Position numbers and translations under genes: made by a program
Shown: positions 45,209-54,004 of the stretch, in pieces
Position numbering within the stretch: the stretch's first letter is position 1
Layout of the letters: every line of letters starts with the position of its first letter
Notes under the pieces: generated by a model
The model's database searches: none
What the model was told of the DNA's origin: nothing
The model's input: only the letters and a program-made list of their open reading frames with translations
Source: Rhizobium sp. P32RR-XVIII
GTDB taxonomy: Bacteria; Pseudomonadota; Alphaproteobacteria; Rhizobiales; Rhizobiaceae
NCBI RefSeq assembly: GCF_012641395.1
Contig: NZ_JABAIH010000002.1
Span: 682,001-746,000 of the forward strand
Direction: 5' to 3'
Length of the DNA stretch: 64,000 bases

Positions 45209-45868
45209 TCAGTCGGCTTTGGCGAACCTGTCTCCGGCGGCGTATGCTTCGGCCTCCACGCTGACATAATTGTAGATGTATCGCTCGGCGAATCCCTGAA
45301 CGTCCCATTCCTTGTACTGCTGGACATGCTTTAGTTCATGCGCCCATAACGCCAGACTCCGGGCGCCTTCCCGATCGGCGAAGATGACGGTGTCGGACAA
45401 GGTGACGGCATGCGCGCCGTTGCCGAGCGCCAATTTGGCGATATTCCATTCTCCTCGCTCCCCGATCTTGTATCGGACTCGATCGTAGACATACGAGGGA
45501 TACGCCGATCCGAGCGCCACGCGAACCCGGCGAGGAATACCAGACGTCCGAGAACTGCGAGAAGCATCGCGAGACTCGATGATCCATTGGGCGAGCATCG
45601 GTCCAACTAACACGGCCGCAAAATTCCTCCCCGTCTGACTAAGGACGCGAAGCGTATTTTTGCTGTCCCGCGTGGGATTGCCGCTCAAGCTGGTCGAGTA
45701 CACTGAAAGAATTTGCCCGAGAGTGGGTAAGCGGGGAGCCGCGGCGTTTGCCGAGGGCCTCACTGGCGACCGGCTTCCGCTCGGATCAGACACGCGCTTC
45801 TGCAAATCCGGTGCCGCACCGCCGTGAATCAGGCTGAATGCCATGACGAGCGTCAGGAAAAGTTCCAT
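45209..45868 (-). CDS. DUF4157-like putative secreted metalloprotease
   Basis: A 219-residue protein starting with a signal-like segment (MELFLTLVMAFSLIHGGAAP) and a disordered Pro/Ser/Arg linker. The C-terminal domain carries LGNGAHAVTLSDTVIFADRE and LWAHELKHVQQYKEWDVQGF: HELKH at 177-181 is an HExxH-type zinc site, with EAEAYA near 208 as a likely third ligand. It matches the DUF4157 family as I recall it. Start ATG 45868 follows AGAGGG. Whether it is exported and active is untested. Confidence 0.72.
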   Translation of the reverse strand: MELFLTLVMAFSLIHGGAAPDLQKRVSDPSGSRSPVRPSANAAAPRLPTLGQILSVYSTSLSGNPTRDSKNTLRVLSQTGRNFAAVLVGPMLAQWIIESRDASRSSRTSGIPRRVRVALGSAYPSYVYDRVRYKIGERGEWNIAKLALGNGAHAVTLSDTVIFADREGARSLALWAHELKHVQQYKEWDVQGFAERYIYNYVSVEAEAYAAGDRFAKAD

Positions 45869-45972
45869 GAACGTGGCCCTCTGAATATTAGATAGACCGA
45901 ACGCATGCGTCGAGGAAAGCAAAAACAGCCGCGCTCTAATGATCGCCTGCCTCGTGATGCTTTCCGAATTGG

Positions 45973-46482
45973 TTATTCGGCGCTCCAGTCGATGAGAGGC
46001 ATCGCATATGCGAGCATCAATGGGTGGAGAGGGTCGCCCGCGTCAGTGAAGCCGAAGGCCTTGACCGGCTTTCTGGCGGCAAAGATCATCGCTTTCATGT
46101 CGTCCAGGCGAGGGCGCAGCCTTCGCGGGAGCTTGAAGCGGCTGCCCCAGCACGGCACCAGAACGTCTGCCTCGGCGATGATATCAGCAAGATAGACATC
46201 GTTGAGAGGGCCGATCGGGTCCGCCGCTGCGGCCAGTTTCTTGACGTCGCGGGCACGCAGGCCGAAGGCGTTGCCGACGATGTATCGCGAGCCGCCATTG
46301 CGCACCGTGAAGCCGTTCCACTTCGTGACCGTCTGATCGTCTTCTTCGCCGTCGGCCGTTGATCCGTTCACGCCGAAGTAGGCAAAGACAATGCCGGTGC
46401 TGCCGAGGATCCGGTCGAGCCGCCAGCGGTAGAGGCTGCAATCGGAGATGACTGCCGAGCCTTGCGTGAAAAGGTCCCTCAT
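45973..46482 (-). CDS. DUF1643 family protein
   Basis: A 169-residue DUF1643 protein. Family marks: CSLYRWRLDRILG, FAYFGVNGSTADGEEDDQTV, KWNGFTVRNGGSRYIVGNAF, DPIGPLNDVYL and GDPLHPLMLAYAMPL. In typical members the third block reads MLNPSTAD; here it is FGVNGSTAD. Function unknown; DUF1643 genes often sit in accessory regions. Confidence 0.8.
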   Translation of the reverse strand: MRDLFTQGSAVISDCSLYRWRLDRILGSTGIVFAYFGVNGSTADGEEDDQTVTKWNGFTVRNGGSRYIVGNAFGLRARDVKKLAAAADPIGPLNDVYLADIIAEADVLVPCWGSRFKLPRRLRPRLDDMKAMIFAARKPVKAFGFTDAGDPLHPLMLAYAMPLIDWSAE

Positions 46483-46617
46483 ATGCCGGCATCCCCGATG
46501 CGCTCGTTTTTCGATGATGCGGGTTCCGGTTGCCTATTCAGACCGTTGAACGATCCATGCAGCAACGCTTTTCGCCTCTAGTCGTTCGGAGAATCTCCGA
46601 ATTCGCCGAACGCTCGC

Positions 46618-47403
46618 TCAATGGGTGAGCGGCGAGGGCAAAGAAATGGAAGGCAGGCGGTCGCCCTTGAGGAAGCTCTTCAGCCGCCTGAGATAGATCT
46701 TGGCTAGAGCGCGGGCCGTAAGGTGTAGGGGCATTTCCGTCCGGTTCAGCAGCAGATCGGTCCATTGACGTTTCCAGACATCGTTGAGCTCAGGATTGTC
46801 ATCGTAGCGTGAGATAGCGTGCCCGATTTTGATGCGGCTATCCGGCACTGTCGCTGACGCCAGTGCGATCGAAGCCGGCGCGATGTCCTCAATGTTGGTT
46901 TCCAGAACAAGAAGCAGAGACGTATCGCCTCCGCGCCGCGCGGATATGGTCTCGAGGAACCCGCCTGCCTCGTCGATTAGCTGCCTTAGCACCTGCTGCG
47001 CCGTGGCGGACGGATCGATCAGCCGGGAGGCGGCGAGATTGCGGTAGTACACGAAGTGCAGCTTATCTCTCGATCTCAGGGCACAGCGAAAGCGGTCAAA
47101 TCGCCGGACCAGCTCATCATGTTTGCTGGTCGTCGACATCGGATTGGTGTGGATATGCAGCACGGTCGGATAATCGCGGTAGGCGACAACTTCAGTTGTA
47201 ATCTTCGAATGGTTTCCGGGCATATAGCAGCCAGGTGCGCAGACCTTCTGAAAGTCATCCTGGATCATCTCGGTAACGGATGCGAGACCGCTATCAAGAT
47301 TAAAGAGCCAATCAAACGGGTAGGATGCCTTTTTCAGGCCCAGCTTTTTGATCATCATCGCGGCGTTGCATGCTGCGCCGAGCGAAATATACTGATGCCG
47401 CAT
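46618..47403 (-). CDS. DUF1796-type putative papain-like cysteine peptidase
   Basis: A 261-residue protein of the DUF1796 group. It begins YISLGAACNAAMMIKKLGLK, placing a cysteine in SLGxxC where the family's presumed nucleophile is, then KASYPFDWLFN, another hallmark. VLHIHTNPM could provide a histidine. The family also turns up with glycosyltransferases and sulfotransferases. No partner enzyme is next to it here. Function inferred only. Confidence 0.72.
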   Translation of the reverse strand: MRHQYISLGAACNAAMMIKKLGLKKASYPFDWLFNLDSGLASVTEMIQDDFQKVCAPGCYMPGNHSKITTEVVAYRDYPTVLHIHTNPMSTTSKHDELVRRFDRFRCALRSRDKLHFVYYRNLAASRLIDPSATAQQVLRQLIDEAGGFLETISARRGGDTSLLLVLETNIEDIAPASIALASATVPDSRIKIGHAISRYDDNPELNDVWKRQWTDLLLNRTEMPLHLTARALAKIYLRRLKSFLKGDRLPSISLPSPLTH

Positions 47404-47872
47404 AATATTTCCCTCCCGCTATTTTTTACATCATATGAACCGACCTGGTGAAGCCTCGACTTTTCATTGTAGGCGTTGTGGTCCCCTTAGCTTGGGCTCG
47501 GACATTTCCCTTCGCCAGGCATAGGCCGCAGCGCGCGAGGGTCTGCTCGTGTGGTAGGAACAGCTCTAGGTGATAGAGTACCCTATGAAGAGCTGAAAAG
47601 GACCTAGTATCAGCGCGAGCCCAGCTGCCGCTCTGCAATGTTGGTGAAGATCAAATGACGTCCAAATGGCTCAGTTGGTAAAGCCGATCTATCTATCGTC
47701 TTGCACTTCGCGAACGAGCAACCGGTGGCGCCATCAGCCGAAGCAAGGAGTGGGCCTGAGATTTGAGCTTAAATGACGCAGCCTCGACCTCACCAGTCGG
47801 TGCCTTTCCGGATTTAAGTTCAGACGCATCATTCCGAGGATATTTACTGACGCCGTGGGCATACCTGACACC
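47404..47872. other. Intergenic region without a supported gene
   Basis: About 470 bp. The open frames have no family likeness or ribosome binding site. A D-arm-like GGCTCAGTTGGTAAAGCC occurs at 47668-47685 but no tRNA can be folded around it. Confidence 0.4.
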
Positions 47873-48280
47873 CTACCGGTAACCATCGCCATCACGACCA
47901 CGATCGCGGTCGCGGTCGCGATCATCTCGGGATAATGACGACCCTTCCAATCTGTCCAGCATTTGCAACAGGAGGTCGGCGCAAACCTTTGTCGGTTCGT
48001 CATCGGCGCACTTGATGTCGATCTTGACGTCGCCATCCTGGATGTAGAAATGCGCGGCCTTTGATGGCGGCGGCAGCCGGCGATCACCCCGTCCCCTGCG
48101 CCAATCAGCGCGCGGGCGGCCCTCATCTGAGGGACTTGCTTGCGCCGCCGGCGGATTGGATTCGGGCACCGCCGTTGTGTTGCCTGGCGGCGGAGGCGCC
48201 GCATCGCTGGGCTGCTGGGCGAAGCTTGCGCCGGTGGACAATGCCAAGGCGACGGCTGAAACGGAAAGGATTGTTTTCAT
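47873..48280 (-). CDS. Hypothetical secreted protein, 135 aa
   Basis: Starts at ATG 48280 with a clear signal peptide (MKTILSVSAVALALSTGASF, cut after AQ). A Pro-rich linker follows, then HFYIQDGDVKIDIKCADDEP and VCADLLLQMLDRLEG, and an Arg/Asp-repeat tail (RDRDRDRGRDGDG). Two cysteines could form a disulfide. Family not recognised; it looks like a small periplasmic rhizobial protein. Confidence 0.65.
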   Translation of the reverse strand: MKTILSVSAVALALSTGASFAQQPSDAAPPPPGNTTAVPESNPPAAQASPSDEGRPRADWRRGRGDRRLPPPSKAAHFYIQDGDVKIDIKCADDEPTKVCADLLLQMLDRLEGSSLSRDDRDRDRDRGRDGDGYR

Positions 48281-48407
48281 TGATGGGTTCCTCAGATTTC
48301 CTACGTGAAGGAACGCGCCGCACCGAGGTTGGTTGCAGCAATCACTGAAACGCAAATGACGAACACCGGTGACAGATCTAACAATGGACGCCATCGTGGA
48401 TGGCGGC

Positions 48408-48650
48408 TTACCACCAGTAGCGGTAGTTTCTTTCGGCCGATGACCTCCCCATCAAGTAGCCGAGCGCAAAGGCCATGGCTCCAATCCCGAGTACGAGGCT
48501 CGTGGCAGTATGAGGATGATCTGCTGCTCCTGCCGCCACAGCGCTTGTTTCACGCCTGAGCGCGCCGGCGGCAGTCTGCGCTACCTTCCGGGCGCCGGTC
48601 GCTGGTTCAGTCGGCGTGCCAGTGAAGCCGGCGTCGAGATCGTTGGGCAT
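48408..48650 (-). CDS. Hypothetical protein with C-terminal membrane anchor, 80 aa
   Basis: Starts at ATG 48650 after GGGAGAAG. A polar helix (KVAQTAAGALRRETSAVAAG) precedes one C-terminal span, ATSLVLGIGAMAFALGYLMG, and a short tail RSSAERNYRYWW. The layout recalls ElaB/YqjD-type tail-anchored proteins, though without strong sequence likeness. Confidence 0.6.
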   Translation of the reverse strand: MPNDLDAGFTGTPTEPATGARKVAQTAAGALRRETSAVAAGAADHPHTATSLVLGIGAMAFALGYLMGRSSAERNYRYWW

Positions 48651-48751
48651 GTCGCTTCTCCCTTGATTGGATCAAAGAGAAACTGACTACGGGGCGCGAG
48701 GTTCCCGTTTTCCGACTGGAGGCGGAGAACGCCTGGCCAGCGTCCATGTGC

Positions 48752-48791
48752 AAAAAAAGGGCTTTCCAGAGGGCGGGTAAGGAAAGCCCTT
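48752..48791 (-). terminator. Terminator downstream of the two-component operon
   Basis: AAGGGCTTTCC (48757-48767) pairs with GGAAAGCCCTT (48781-48791), 13-nt loop; on the minus strand it ends in a run of seven Ts. It is 240 bp past the response-regulator stop. Confidence 0.7.
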
Positions 48792-49032
48792 AACCTTTGC
48801 CGCAGGATGCAGAACGTCTGCGCCTCAGATCGATCAGAGCATGGATTATTATTGAGTCGGTGGAAATCGGACTGAAGCCCGAGCCGAAGCGGACTTTAGT
48901 CTGGTTCTCTAGGAAAAATATCTGAGTGTTGGCCTCCATCGCGCATGGCAAGGAAAATAAGCGCCAGCCCGGCGGCGGGCCGAGGCTCACCCGAAGCATG
49001 GCGCCAAGTGGCTCCGCGAAGCGTGGCTGCCG

Positions 49033-49671
49033 TCACCCACCGCGCGAGGCCATGTATTGGACGTGTAACGCCGCGAGCGTCGTCCGGTTGCTGATTTCCA
49101 CCTTGCGGTAGACGTTGTGGAGATGGATTCCGATCGTTCCCTCGGAGGCTCCTAGCTTTTGAGCAATCGTTCGGTTCGACAGTCCACCGCATATCAGAGC
49201 GGCTATCTCCCGCTCACGAGCGGTTAGGAGCTCGAACTTTCTCAAGTCCGCAACATCGGGTGTCTCGGTGGCCTTGGCTATAAGTTCTGCAGGCAGCCAT
49301 TTCTTGCCACTTGCGACATGACGCAGGCAGTCGAGCAGCGCTTCCGGCGCATACTCCTTCAGCAAAATCCCCCACGCCCCTATCGAGATCGCATCGGCGA
49401 TCTGGGCGCCACTCATCGTTGCCGTGAGAAAGACTACCTTCAATCGAAGCCGTTCTTCCTTCAATGCCCGCAACACCTCGAGGCCGCTTGTCCGTGGCAT
49501 CGACACGTCAAGCAGCGCGATATTGGGCTTGAGGTCGCGAATGAGCGCGAGTGCGTCCGCTCCGTTGGCGGCCGTGCCCACCACCTTGAAATCTGGGGCA
49601 CTCAGCAGAATTTGCTGGAGCCCACCAAGGAGCAAGGGATGGTCGTCGGCAAGAACCACGGAGTAGATCAA
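49033..49671 (-). CDS. NarL/LuxR-family response regulator
   Basis: A 212-residue two-component regulator. Receiver domain: acidic pocket VVLADDHPLLLGG, phospho-aspartate in IALLDVSMPRTSG, and the threonine/lysine ends VVFLTATMSG and ILLKEYAP. C-terminal LuxR HTH: ELLTAREREIAALICGGLSN and EGTIGIHLHNVYRKVEISNR. It starts at TTG 49671, overlapping the kinase stop (TTGA), with GGAGG six bases before, so the pair is translationally coupled. Confidence 0.9.
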   Translation of the reverse strand: MIYSVVLADDHPLLLGGLQQILLSAPDFKVVGTAANGADALALIRDLKPNIALLDVSMPRTSGLEVLRALKEERLRLKVVFLTATMSGAQIADAISIGAWGILLKEYAPEALLDCLRHVASGKKWLPAELIAKATETPDVADLRKFELLTAREREIAALICGGLSNRTIAQKLGASEGTIGIHLHNVYRKVEISNRTTLAALHVQYMASRGG

Positions 49672-51371
49672 AGGGCCTCCGTAATTCTCGGTAAATCAAT
49701 CTGAATTCTGATGCCGGGCGTGGTGCGGTAAACCGTCAGATCCCCTCCAAGCTTGCCGACGCGCGCCGAGAGCGATGAAGGTCTTGGATACGTCGTACCG
49801 CTGGGCATTCCCAATCCGTCGTCAATGAATTCGACCTGTAGGCCGAAGTCGGTCTGACTGATCGACATGCGGAGCTGTGTCGCGTGCCCGTGGCATACCG
49901 CGTTTGCGGCCGCCTCTGACATAAGCTGTTTAATTTCGTGAACCATCCATGTGGGTACAGCCAACTCGAGCGGCCTGATCGAAACCTCGATTTGACAATT
50001 CCATTGCTGTGACAGCAGTCCGGCGAAGCCTGTCAGCGTGTGCTCAAGGGAGATAGTGGCCGGGCTGCCGACGGCGCGATTGTTCTCGACGAATTGGCGG
50101 ACGCGCCGCTGCTGTTCGAGGATCAGCGAGCTCACGTCATCGAGTTGGCGTTTCCAGTCGTTTCCTGCGGCCTCACCAGCAAGCTTAAGCTTTAGCCGCG
50201 CGGCAGTGAGATCCTGCAGCACGCTGTCATGCAGGTCGCAAGCTAGGCGCACACGCTCCTCCGAGCGGGCGGCTTCAGTTGTTTGTTGTATCAGCGCGAG
50301 ACGCTCCAATTCAGACCCCAAGCGTGTGGCAATGATCTGCGTCAGCGCGCTCCCTTCGTCAGGTCGGCCGGGAGAATTGATGACGAAAACACGTCCGCGG
50401 TAGCGAACGCTGGAAAAGGAAGCAGCAGAAATCCGCCGAATAGGCTCGCCTGCCACTCCTGCGAATTCAGGCAGGTCGGCGATCAAATCGGTCAATTCCT
50501 CCTCGGCCCTTGGCGACACTGCCGCATCGTCTTCATTGCGCGGCCGCTGGAGATCGTGGCGGCGCCAGAAATCGGCGTTTTGAACGTCGACAAGCTTCAA
50601 ACAATCGGCTGCCCAGTAAGCGACGCAGCCTGCGTCATCTTCCTGGTCGCGCCAGACGACGAACAAGCGGGAGCCGTCAAGGACGCGAGACGCGTGCCGG
50701 AACAAGAGCCCGAGCCAAGAGAGACGGTCATTGGCGATGGCATCAAACGGCCATTCAGCGAGCTTAGCCAATCGCTGACGGCTGCGTTCCCGGTAGGCAC
50801 CGAAATAGCCGAGGATGACCGCGGAGAAGACGAAGTAGGTCGACCGCATGATGAACAGGTTAAGCTCGGATTCGCCATCCCTTAAATCGGGCAGGCCGAC
50901 GATCAATTGGACGACCAGCAGAATGGACGCACCGAATGCCGCTCCCTTCAGGCCCCAGCGCATCGTCATCGCGAGGAGAACGAACGGTAGAACTGCGAAG
51001 AAGGGACTGGTGAGTTCATCCGTCAGGAGCGTCAGCCAGACGAGGATCACAACGTCAATAACGTGAATGAAAATATGGACAAGGCTGATGCTGTCCAATG
51101 CCTTGCGGATCGGAAAGATGACCAGCAGCACCGAGAAAAGAATATAAAGGCTTAATATAACTCTTGATTCATGGAGTGAGACAGGCCGGGTAGGATCAAG
51201 ATAGATGGCGAGGATTGCAAAAGTCGCGGTAACCAGCCGCCCGATGCCGATGAGACGCTCAGGCTCCACGCCCAGCAGCCAATCTCCCGCTGATCGAGCT
51301 AGCCGCTTTATCATGTTGTTCGACCCGGCGGGAGCAACTCCTGCTTCCCGGCCGCAATCCAGGCTCGCCAT
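49668..51371 (-). CDS. Membrane sensor histidine kinase, NarX/DesK type
   Basis: A 567-residue kinase partner of the response regulator. About six N-terminal membrane helices (SLYILFSVLLVIFPI, VVILVWLTLL, VLPFVLLAMTMRW and others), a cytoplasmic sensor region resembling a GAF domain, then the HisKA_3 helix with phospho-histidine in LACDLHDSVLQDLTAARLKL. The HATPase domain has the N box EAAANAVCHGHA and G1 FIDDGLGMP. ATG 51371 follows GGGGGGAG; a TTG two codons earlier is less likely. Signal unknown. Confidence 0.9.
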   Translation of the reverse strand: MASLDCGREAGVAPAGSNNMIKRLARSAGDWLLGVEPERLIGIGRLVTATFAILAIYLDPTRPVSLHESRVILSLYILFSVLLVIFPIRKALDSISLVHIFIHVIDVVILVWLTLLTDELTSPFFAVLPFVLLAMTMRWGLKGAAFGASILLVVQLIVGLPDLRDGESELNLFIMRSTYFVFSAVILGYFGAYRERSRQRLAKLAEWPFDAIANDRLSWLGLLFRHASRVLDGSRLFVVWRDQEDDAGCVAYWAADCLKLVDVQNADFWRRHDLQRPRNEDDAAVSPRAEEELTDLIADLPEFAGVAGEPIRRISAASFSSVRYRGRVFVINSPGRPDEGSALTQIIATRLGSELERLALIQQTTEAARSEERVRLACDLHDSVLQDLTAARLKLKLAGEAAGNDWKRQLDDVSSLILEQQRRVRQFVENNRAVGSPATISLEHTLTGFAGLLSQQWNCQIEVSIRPLELAVPTWMVHEIKQLMSEAAANAVCHGHATQLRMSISQTDFGLQVEFIDDGLGMPSGTTYPRPSSLSARVGKLGGDLTVYRTTPGIRIQIDLPRITEAL

Positions 51372-51454
51372 GCGCAACTCCCCCCGAACTGTCGAAGGTT
51401 ATTTTAGCATATGCGAATTCTTTTTTGAGTACACGCGAATCCCTAGAAAACAAT

Positions 51455-51982
51455 CTAGCGAGAGCAATGTGGTAAAGTCGTCGCCTGAAAGAATAGAAGT
51501 GGCGTGGCTTCGCTCTCGCGTCTACTTTCGTCGTTCACCCACAGCTTCCAGGCCTTCACGATATATGCCTCATTAGGTCTTTCCCGAGTGAGTGCAAAAG
51601 CCGATAGATCAAACAAACGAGGCTTAAATTGCACACCTTGTTTGAGCATCCCCAAAGTCAAAATTATCCGCTCAGGGGCAAACACCAAGGCGCCGAACTC
51701 GTTGGGAGAGTACACAGTCGAACTCCTGGTGTCCTCGATCGGCTCGATAACCCAGCTATCCCCGTAGTCCACGCAGAGGCAGTGGTTTGGGAACTTATCT
51801 GCGTAGGGTACATGCCCACTCACTGAAGTCGTCTTGAGGACGATGACGTGCGCAAACTTTGGGTCGGTCTCATAGATGAATGCCAGGTCATCATGATCGG
51901 CATAGCCGCTGCTGATCTTTACGAGATGGCCGCGGTCTGCGTCGCGCAGTTCTTTTACCGTAAACGGCTTCCGAATTTCCAT
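51455..51982 (-). CDS. Hypothetical protein, 175 aa
   Basis: Family not recognised. I take ATG 51982 after TTGAGGGG; an ATG seven codons earlier has worse spacing. The product is soluble, with RDADRGHLVKISSGYADHDD, a central YADKFPNHCLCVDYGDSWVI and a C-terminus with FALTRERPNEAYIVKAWKLW. Its codons look more AT-rich than the housekeeping genes nearby, which together with the setting hints at recent acquisition. Confidence 0.5.
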   Translation of the reverse strand: MEIRKPFTVKELRDADRGHLVKISSGYADHDDLAFIYETDPKFAHVIVLKTTSVSGHVPYADKFPNHCLCVDYGDSWVIEPIEDTRSSTVYSPNEFGALVFAPERIILTLGMLKQGVQFKPRLFDLSAFALTRERPNEAYIVKAWKLWVNDESRRESEATPLLFFQATTLPHCSR

Positions 51983-52253
51983 GGACCCCTCAATGCGAGT
52001 CATGCTCCCTAAGGTGCGGGACCAAGGATTATCCCGATAGCATTTGATTGATCCGACCGGAATCTAGAGGATTATATAGAAAACGGCTTTTCTCACTTAC
52101 TCGGGGGGCTGGGCTTTAAAACCGGGCCCATGGGACCTTCGTTCGCGGGAGGCGACTTGCCGCGAGCAGATGCTCTTACCGCCGCCAGGGCGCTCGCTTA
52201 CGCGCCACATGTTTTGAAGATCGTCCGCCGCCGGCCAGATCGTTGATCAACGC

Positions 52254-52290
52254 AATAAAAAAGGCCCGCATCTTTCGATGCAGGCCTTTG
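52254..52290 (-). terminator. Terminator after tRNA-Asn
   Basis: On the minus strand AAGGCCTGCATC and GATGCGGGCCTT form a long stem with one mismatch around GAAA, followed by TTTTT. It begins 5 bp past the tRNA. Confidence 0.8.
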
Positions 52291-52294
52291 AAAC

Positions 52295-52369
52295 TGGCTC
52301 CCCGGGCCGGATTCGAACCGGCGACCTGTCGATTAACAGTCGAATGCTCTACCGCTGAGCTACCAGGGA
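52295..52369 (-). tRNA. tRNA-Asn (anticodon GUU)
   Basis: On the minus strand: acceptor TCCCTGG/CCGGGGA, D arm AGCTCAGCGGTAGAGC, anticodon stem TCGAC-TGTTAAT-CGA giving GUU, T arm GCCGGTTCGAATCCGGC, encoded CCA. A standard class I fold. Confidence 0.96.
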
Positions 52370-52486
52370 TCACTGCTTGGCGCGGTGTGAGTGGGCTAAT
52401 ACAAATGCTTGTTCGATTTGCCAAGGGGTTTTTTCAAAAAAATGACATCTGCTTGTATTCGCGATGTTTGTCCCCATCTCCTGTGA

Positions 52487-52783
52487 ATGACTGACGGCAA
52501 AAACAGCGGCAAAAACCAACGCGAAAAGCGCTTCGGCATTGATCACACAACGGGAAGGCTCGTTCTTGGTTCGCTCCGCATCCCGCTCCCGCGCTCGCGC
52601 TTGGCCCGCCTCTTCACTGGCTTCTTGCTGATTGTATGCGGGATTCTCGGTTTTCTTCCGATCCTCGGCTTCTGGATGCTGCCGCTCGGCTTCATCATTC
52701 TGTCAAATGAACTGCCGATCATGCGCAGATGGCGCCGCCGCTTCTCCGTCTGGTGGCATAGACGGCGCAACCCCGCGAGCTGA
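52487..52783 (+). CDS. Small transmembrane protein, PGPGW-like
   Basis: A 98-residue protein with one or two membrane helices: LARLFTGFLLIVCGILGFLP and FWMLPLGFIILSNELP, followed by an Arg-rich tail (MRRWRRRFSVWWHRRR). The GFLPILGFWMLPLGFIIL stretch resembles the PGPGW putative membrane family. Function unknown. Confidence 0.62.
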   Translation: MTDGKNSGKNQREKRFGIDHTTGRLVLGSLRIPLPRSRLARLFTGFLLIVCGILGFLPILGFWMLPLGFIILSNELPIMRRWRRRFSVWWHRRRNPAS

Positions 52784-52960
52784 TCGGCGCGCAAGGCGCG
52801 GCGGCGGCGCATCGCCGAGATCGATTATCGCGCCTGGACGCATGACGGAAGCTGTAGCACGCGTCGTATAAGGAGCCTGCGGGAGGAGCAGGCCAACGCG
52901 GCGATCTACGAGATCGAGGAGTGATCGGTCGTTTTTTCTGGAACGTTTGGAAAACGGCTT

Positions 52961-53027
52961 ATTCAGAATGAAAAAAGGATCAATTCAGAATGAAGCCTCT
53001 TGCACTTCCGTTAGGATCATTCTAAAT
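52961..53027. repeat. Three copies of an ATTCAGAATGA motif upstream of tRNA-Cys
   Basis: ATTCAGAATGAA occurs exactly at 52961-52972 and 52983-52994, 22 bp apart, and a third copy with one mismatch lies inverted at 53017-53027 (TCATTCTAAAT). All are within 110 bp upstream of tRNA-Cys. They could be sites for a regulator or integrase arm sites. Confidence 0.5.
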
Positions 53028-53067
53028 CCGCGCCACCACACGATATTTAGCTATCGGTCACAGGTGA

Positions 53068-53141
53068 GGCCTCGTGGCGGAGTGGTGACGCAGAGGACTG
53101 CAAATCCTTGTACCCCGGTTCAATTCCGGGCGAGGCCTCCA
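53068..53141 (+). tRNA. tRNA-Cys (anticodon GCA)
   Basis: Acceptor GGCCTCG/CGAGGCC, anticodon loop CTGCAAA giving GCA within GAGGACTGCAAATCCTT, T arm CCCCGGTTCAATTCCGGG, encoded CCA. It marks the left edge of the probable island; its 3' end is not visibly duplicated in the window. Confidence 0.95.
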
Positions 53142-53559
53142 AAAGTTTTGTTTAAGGCGTTCAACGCCATAGCTCACCCGTCGCTGGGGAATCCGGCAGT
53201 TTAAGTAGCCCGTACTACGTCATCGGATTTCCCTTTGTTTTCAACGGGTGACTTCTGAGCGCGGCCACTCCGCGTGACATGAATGCTACATGCGGGCAGC
53301 AAGGCCCCAGCGCCGGATGACCTGCGAATCCTTGCCGGCTAGTGTTGTCGATTCGGCAGACACGTCTCGACTCCGTTCCGGCCCCGTCGCTCTTCCCGGT
53401 GATCCGGTACCCGATTCGATAGCCGAGTTTCTTTTCGAGGTTACCTGAGTTCAATCAAAGTTAGCGTAGCTCGCCAGAGATGCCTCAGTCTCCAGGCACC
53501 CTGGTAGGTGCTTCCGAGTCGACATCAGGAACGCTTGATCCTTGCGACACCAAACGATG
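53142..53559. other. Region after tRNA-Cys without a supported gene
   Basis: About 420 bp. The open frames here look like noise: no ribosome binding site, no family likeness. No integrase remnant could be recognised. Confidence 0.4.
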
Positions 53560-53874
53560 TCACTTTTCCACCCTCGGTCCCGCCCGCCTTTTTCTCGGGT
53601 CGACGTGCGGGAGGTTATGGAGGCGCGCAGGATCCTCGATAGTATTGTTGTTGAAGACGCCCCATCCCGACCCGTTTGCGGGAGGAACGAAAGCAATGCC
53701 ATTCGTCTCGTAGAAATGTTGGAGGCGAAGCGCGTAGTGAAGAAGGTCCGGGCGACCGCTCTCTACTCGCTGGATCGTGGATCGCGAAACCTCGGAATGT
53801 GCTTCGACCATATCCTGGCTCAGGCCAAGAAATTCTCTGGCTACTTTGAGAGCGATCGCAGGAGCTATCAACAT
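53560..53874 (-). CDS. XRE-family helix-turn-helix regulator
   Basis: A 104-residue protein with one HTH: ALKVAREFLGLSQDMVEAHS and EVSRSTIQRVESGRPDLLHY. The tail (RLQHFYETNGIAFVPPANGS) is the same type as the XRE protein at 43739. It is divergent from a DUF6634-like gene, and the gap between them holds three short palindromes, so it is probably autoregulated. Confidence 0.8.
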   Translation of the reverse strand: MLIAPAIALKVAREFLGLSQDMVEAHSEVSRSTIQRVESGRPDLLHYALRLQHFYETNGIAFVPPANGSGWGVFNNNTIEDPARLHNLPHVDPRKRRAGPRVEK

Positions 53875-53927
53875 GAACCATCAACTCGCATGGATTCACA
53901 GCCGCTGCAAATCGCGGGCAAAAAATG

Positions 53928-53991
53928 TTGCATACGGGATGCAAAAGGCGTCCTAATGAGTTATAGATGTCATATAGACGCAAATGGCGTC
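53928..53991. promoter_or_regulatory. Cluster of three palindromes, probable XRE operators
   Basis: TTGCATACGGGATGCAA (53928-53944) and GACGCAAATGGCGTC (53977-53991) are perfect inverted repeats with 5-bp spacers; GATGCAAAAGGCGTC (53938-53952) is a near match overlapping the first. They lie between the divergent XRE and DUF6634-like genes. Confidence 0.5.
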
Positions 53992-54004
53992 AATCTCCAA
54001 AGGG

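Noticed and set aside
47668..47685. GGCTCAGTTGGTAAAGCC, like a tRNA D arm
   Set aside because: No acceptor stem, anticodon stem or T arm can be folded around it.
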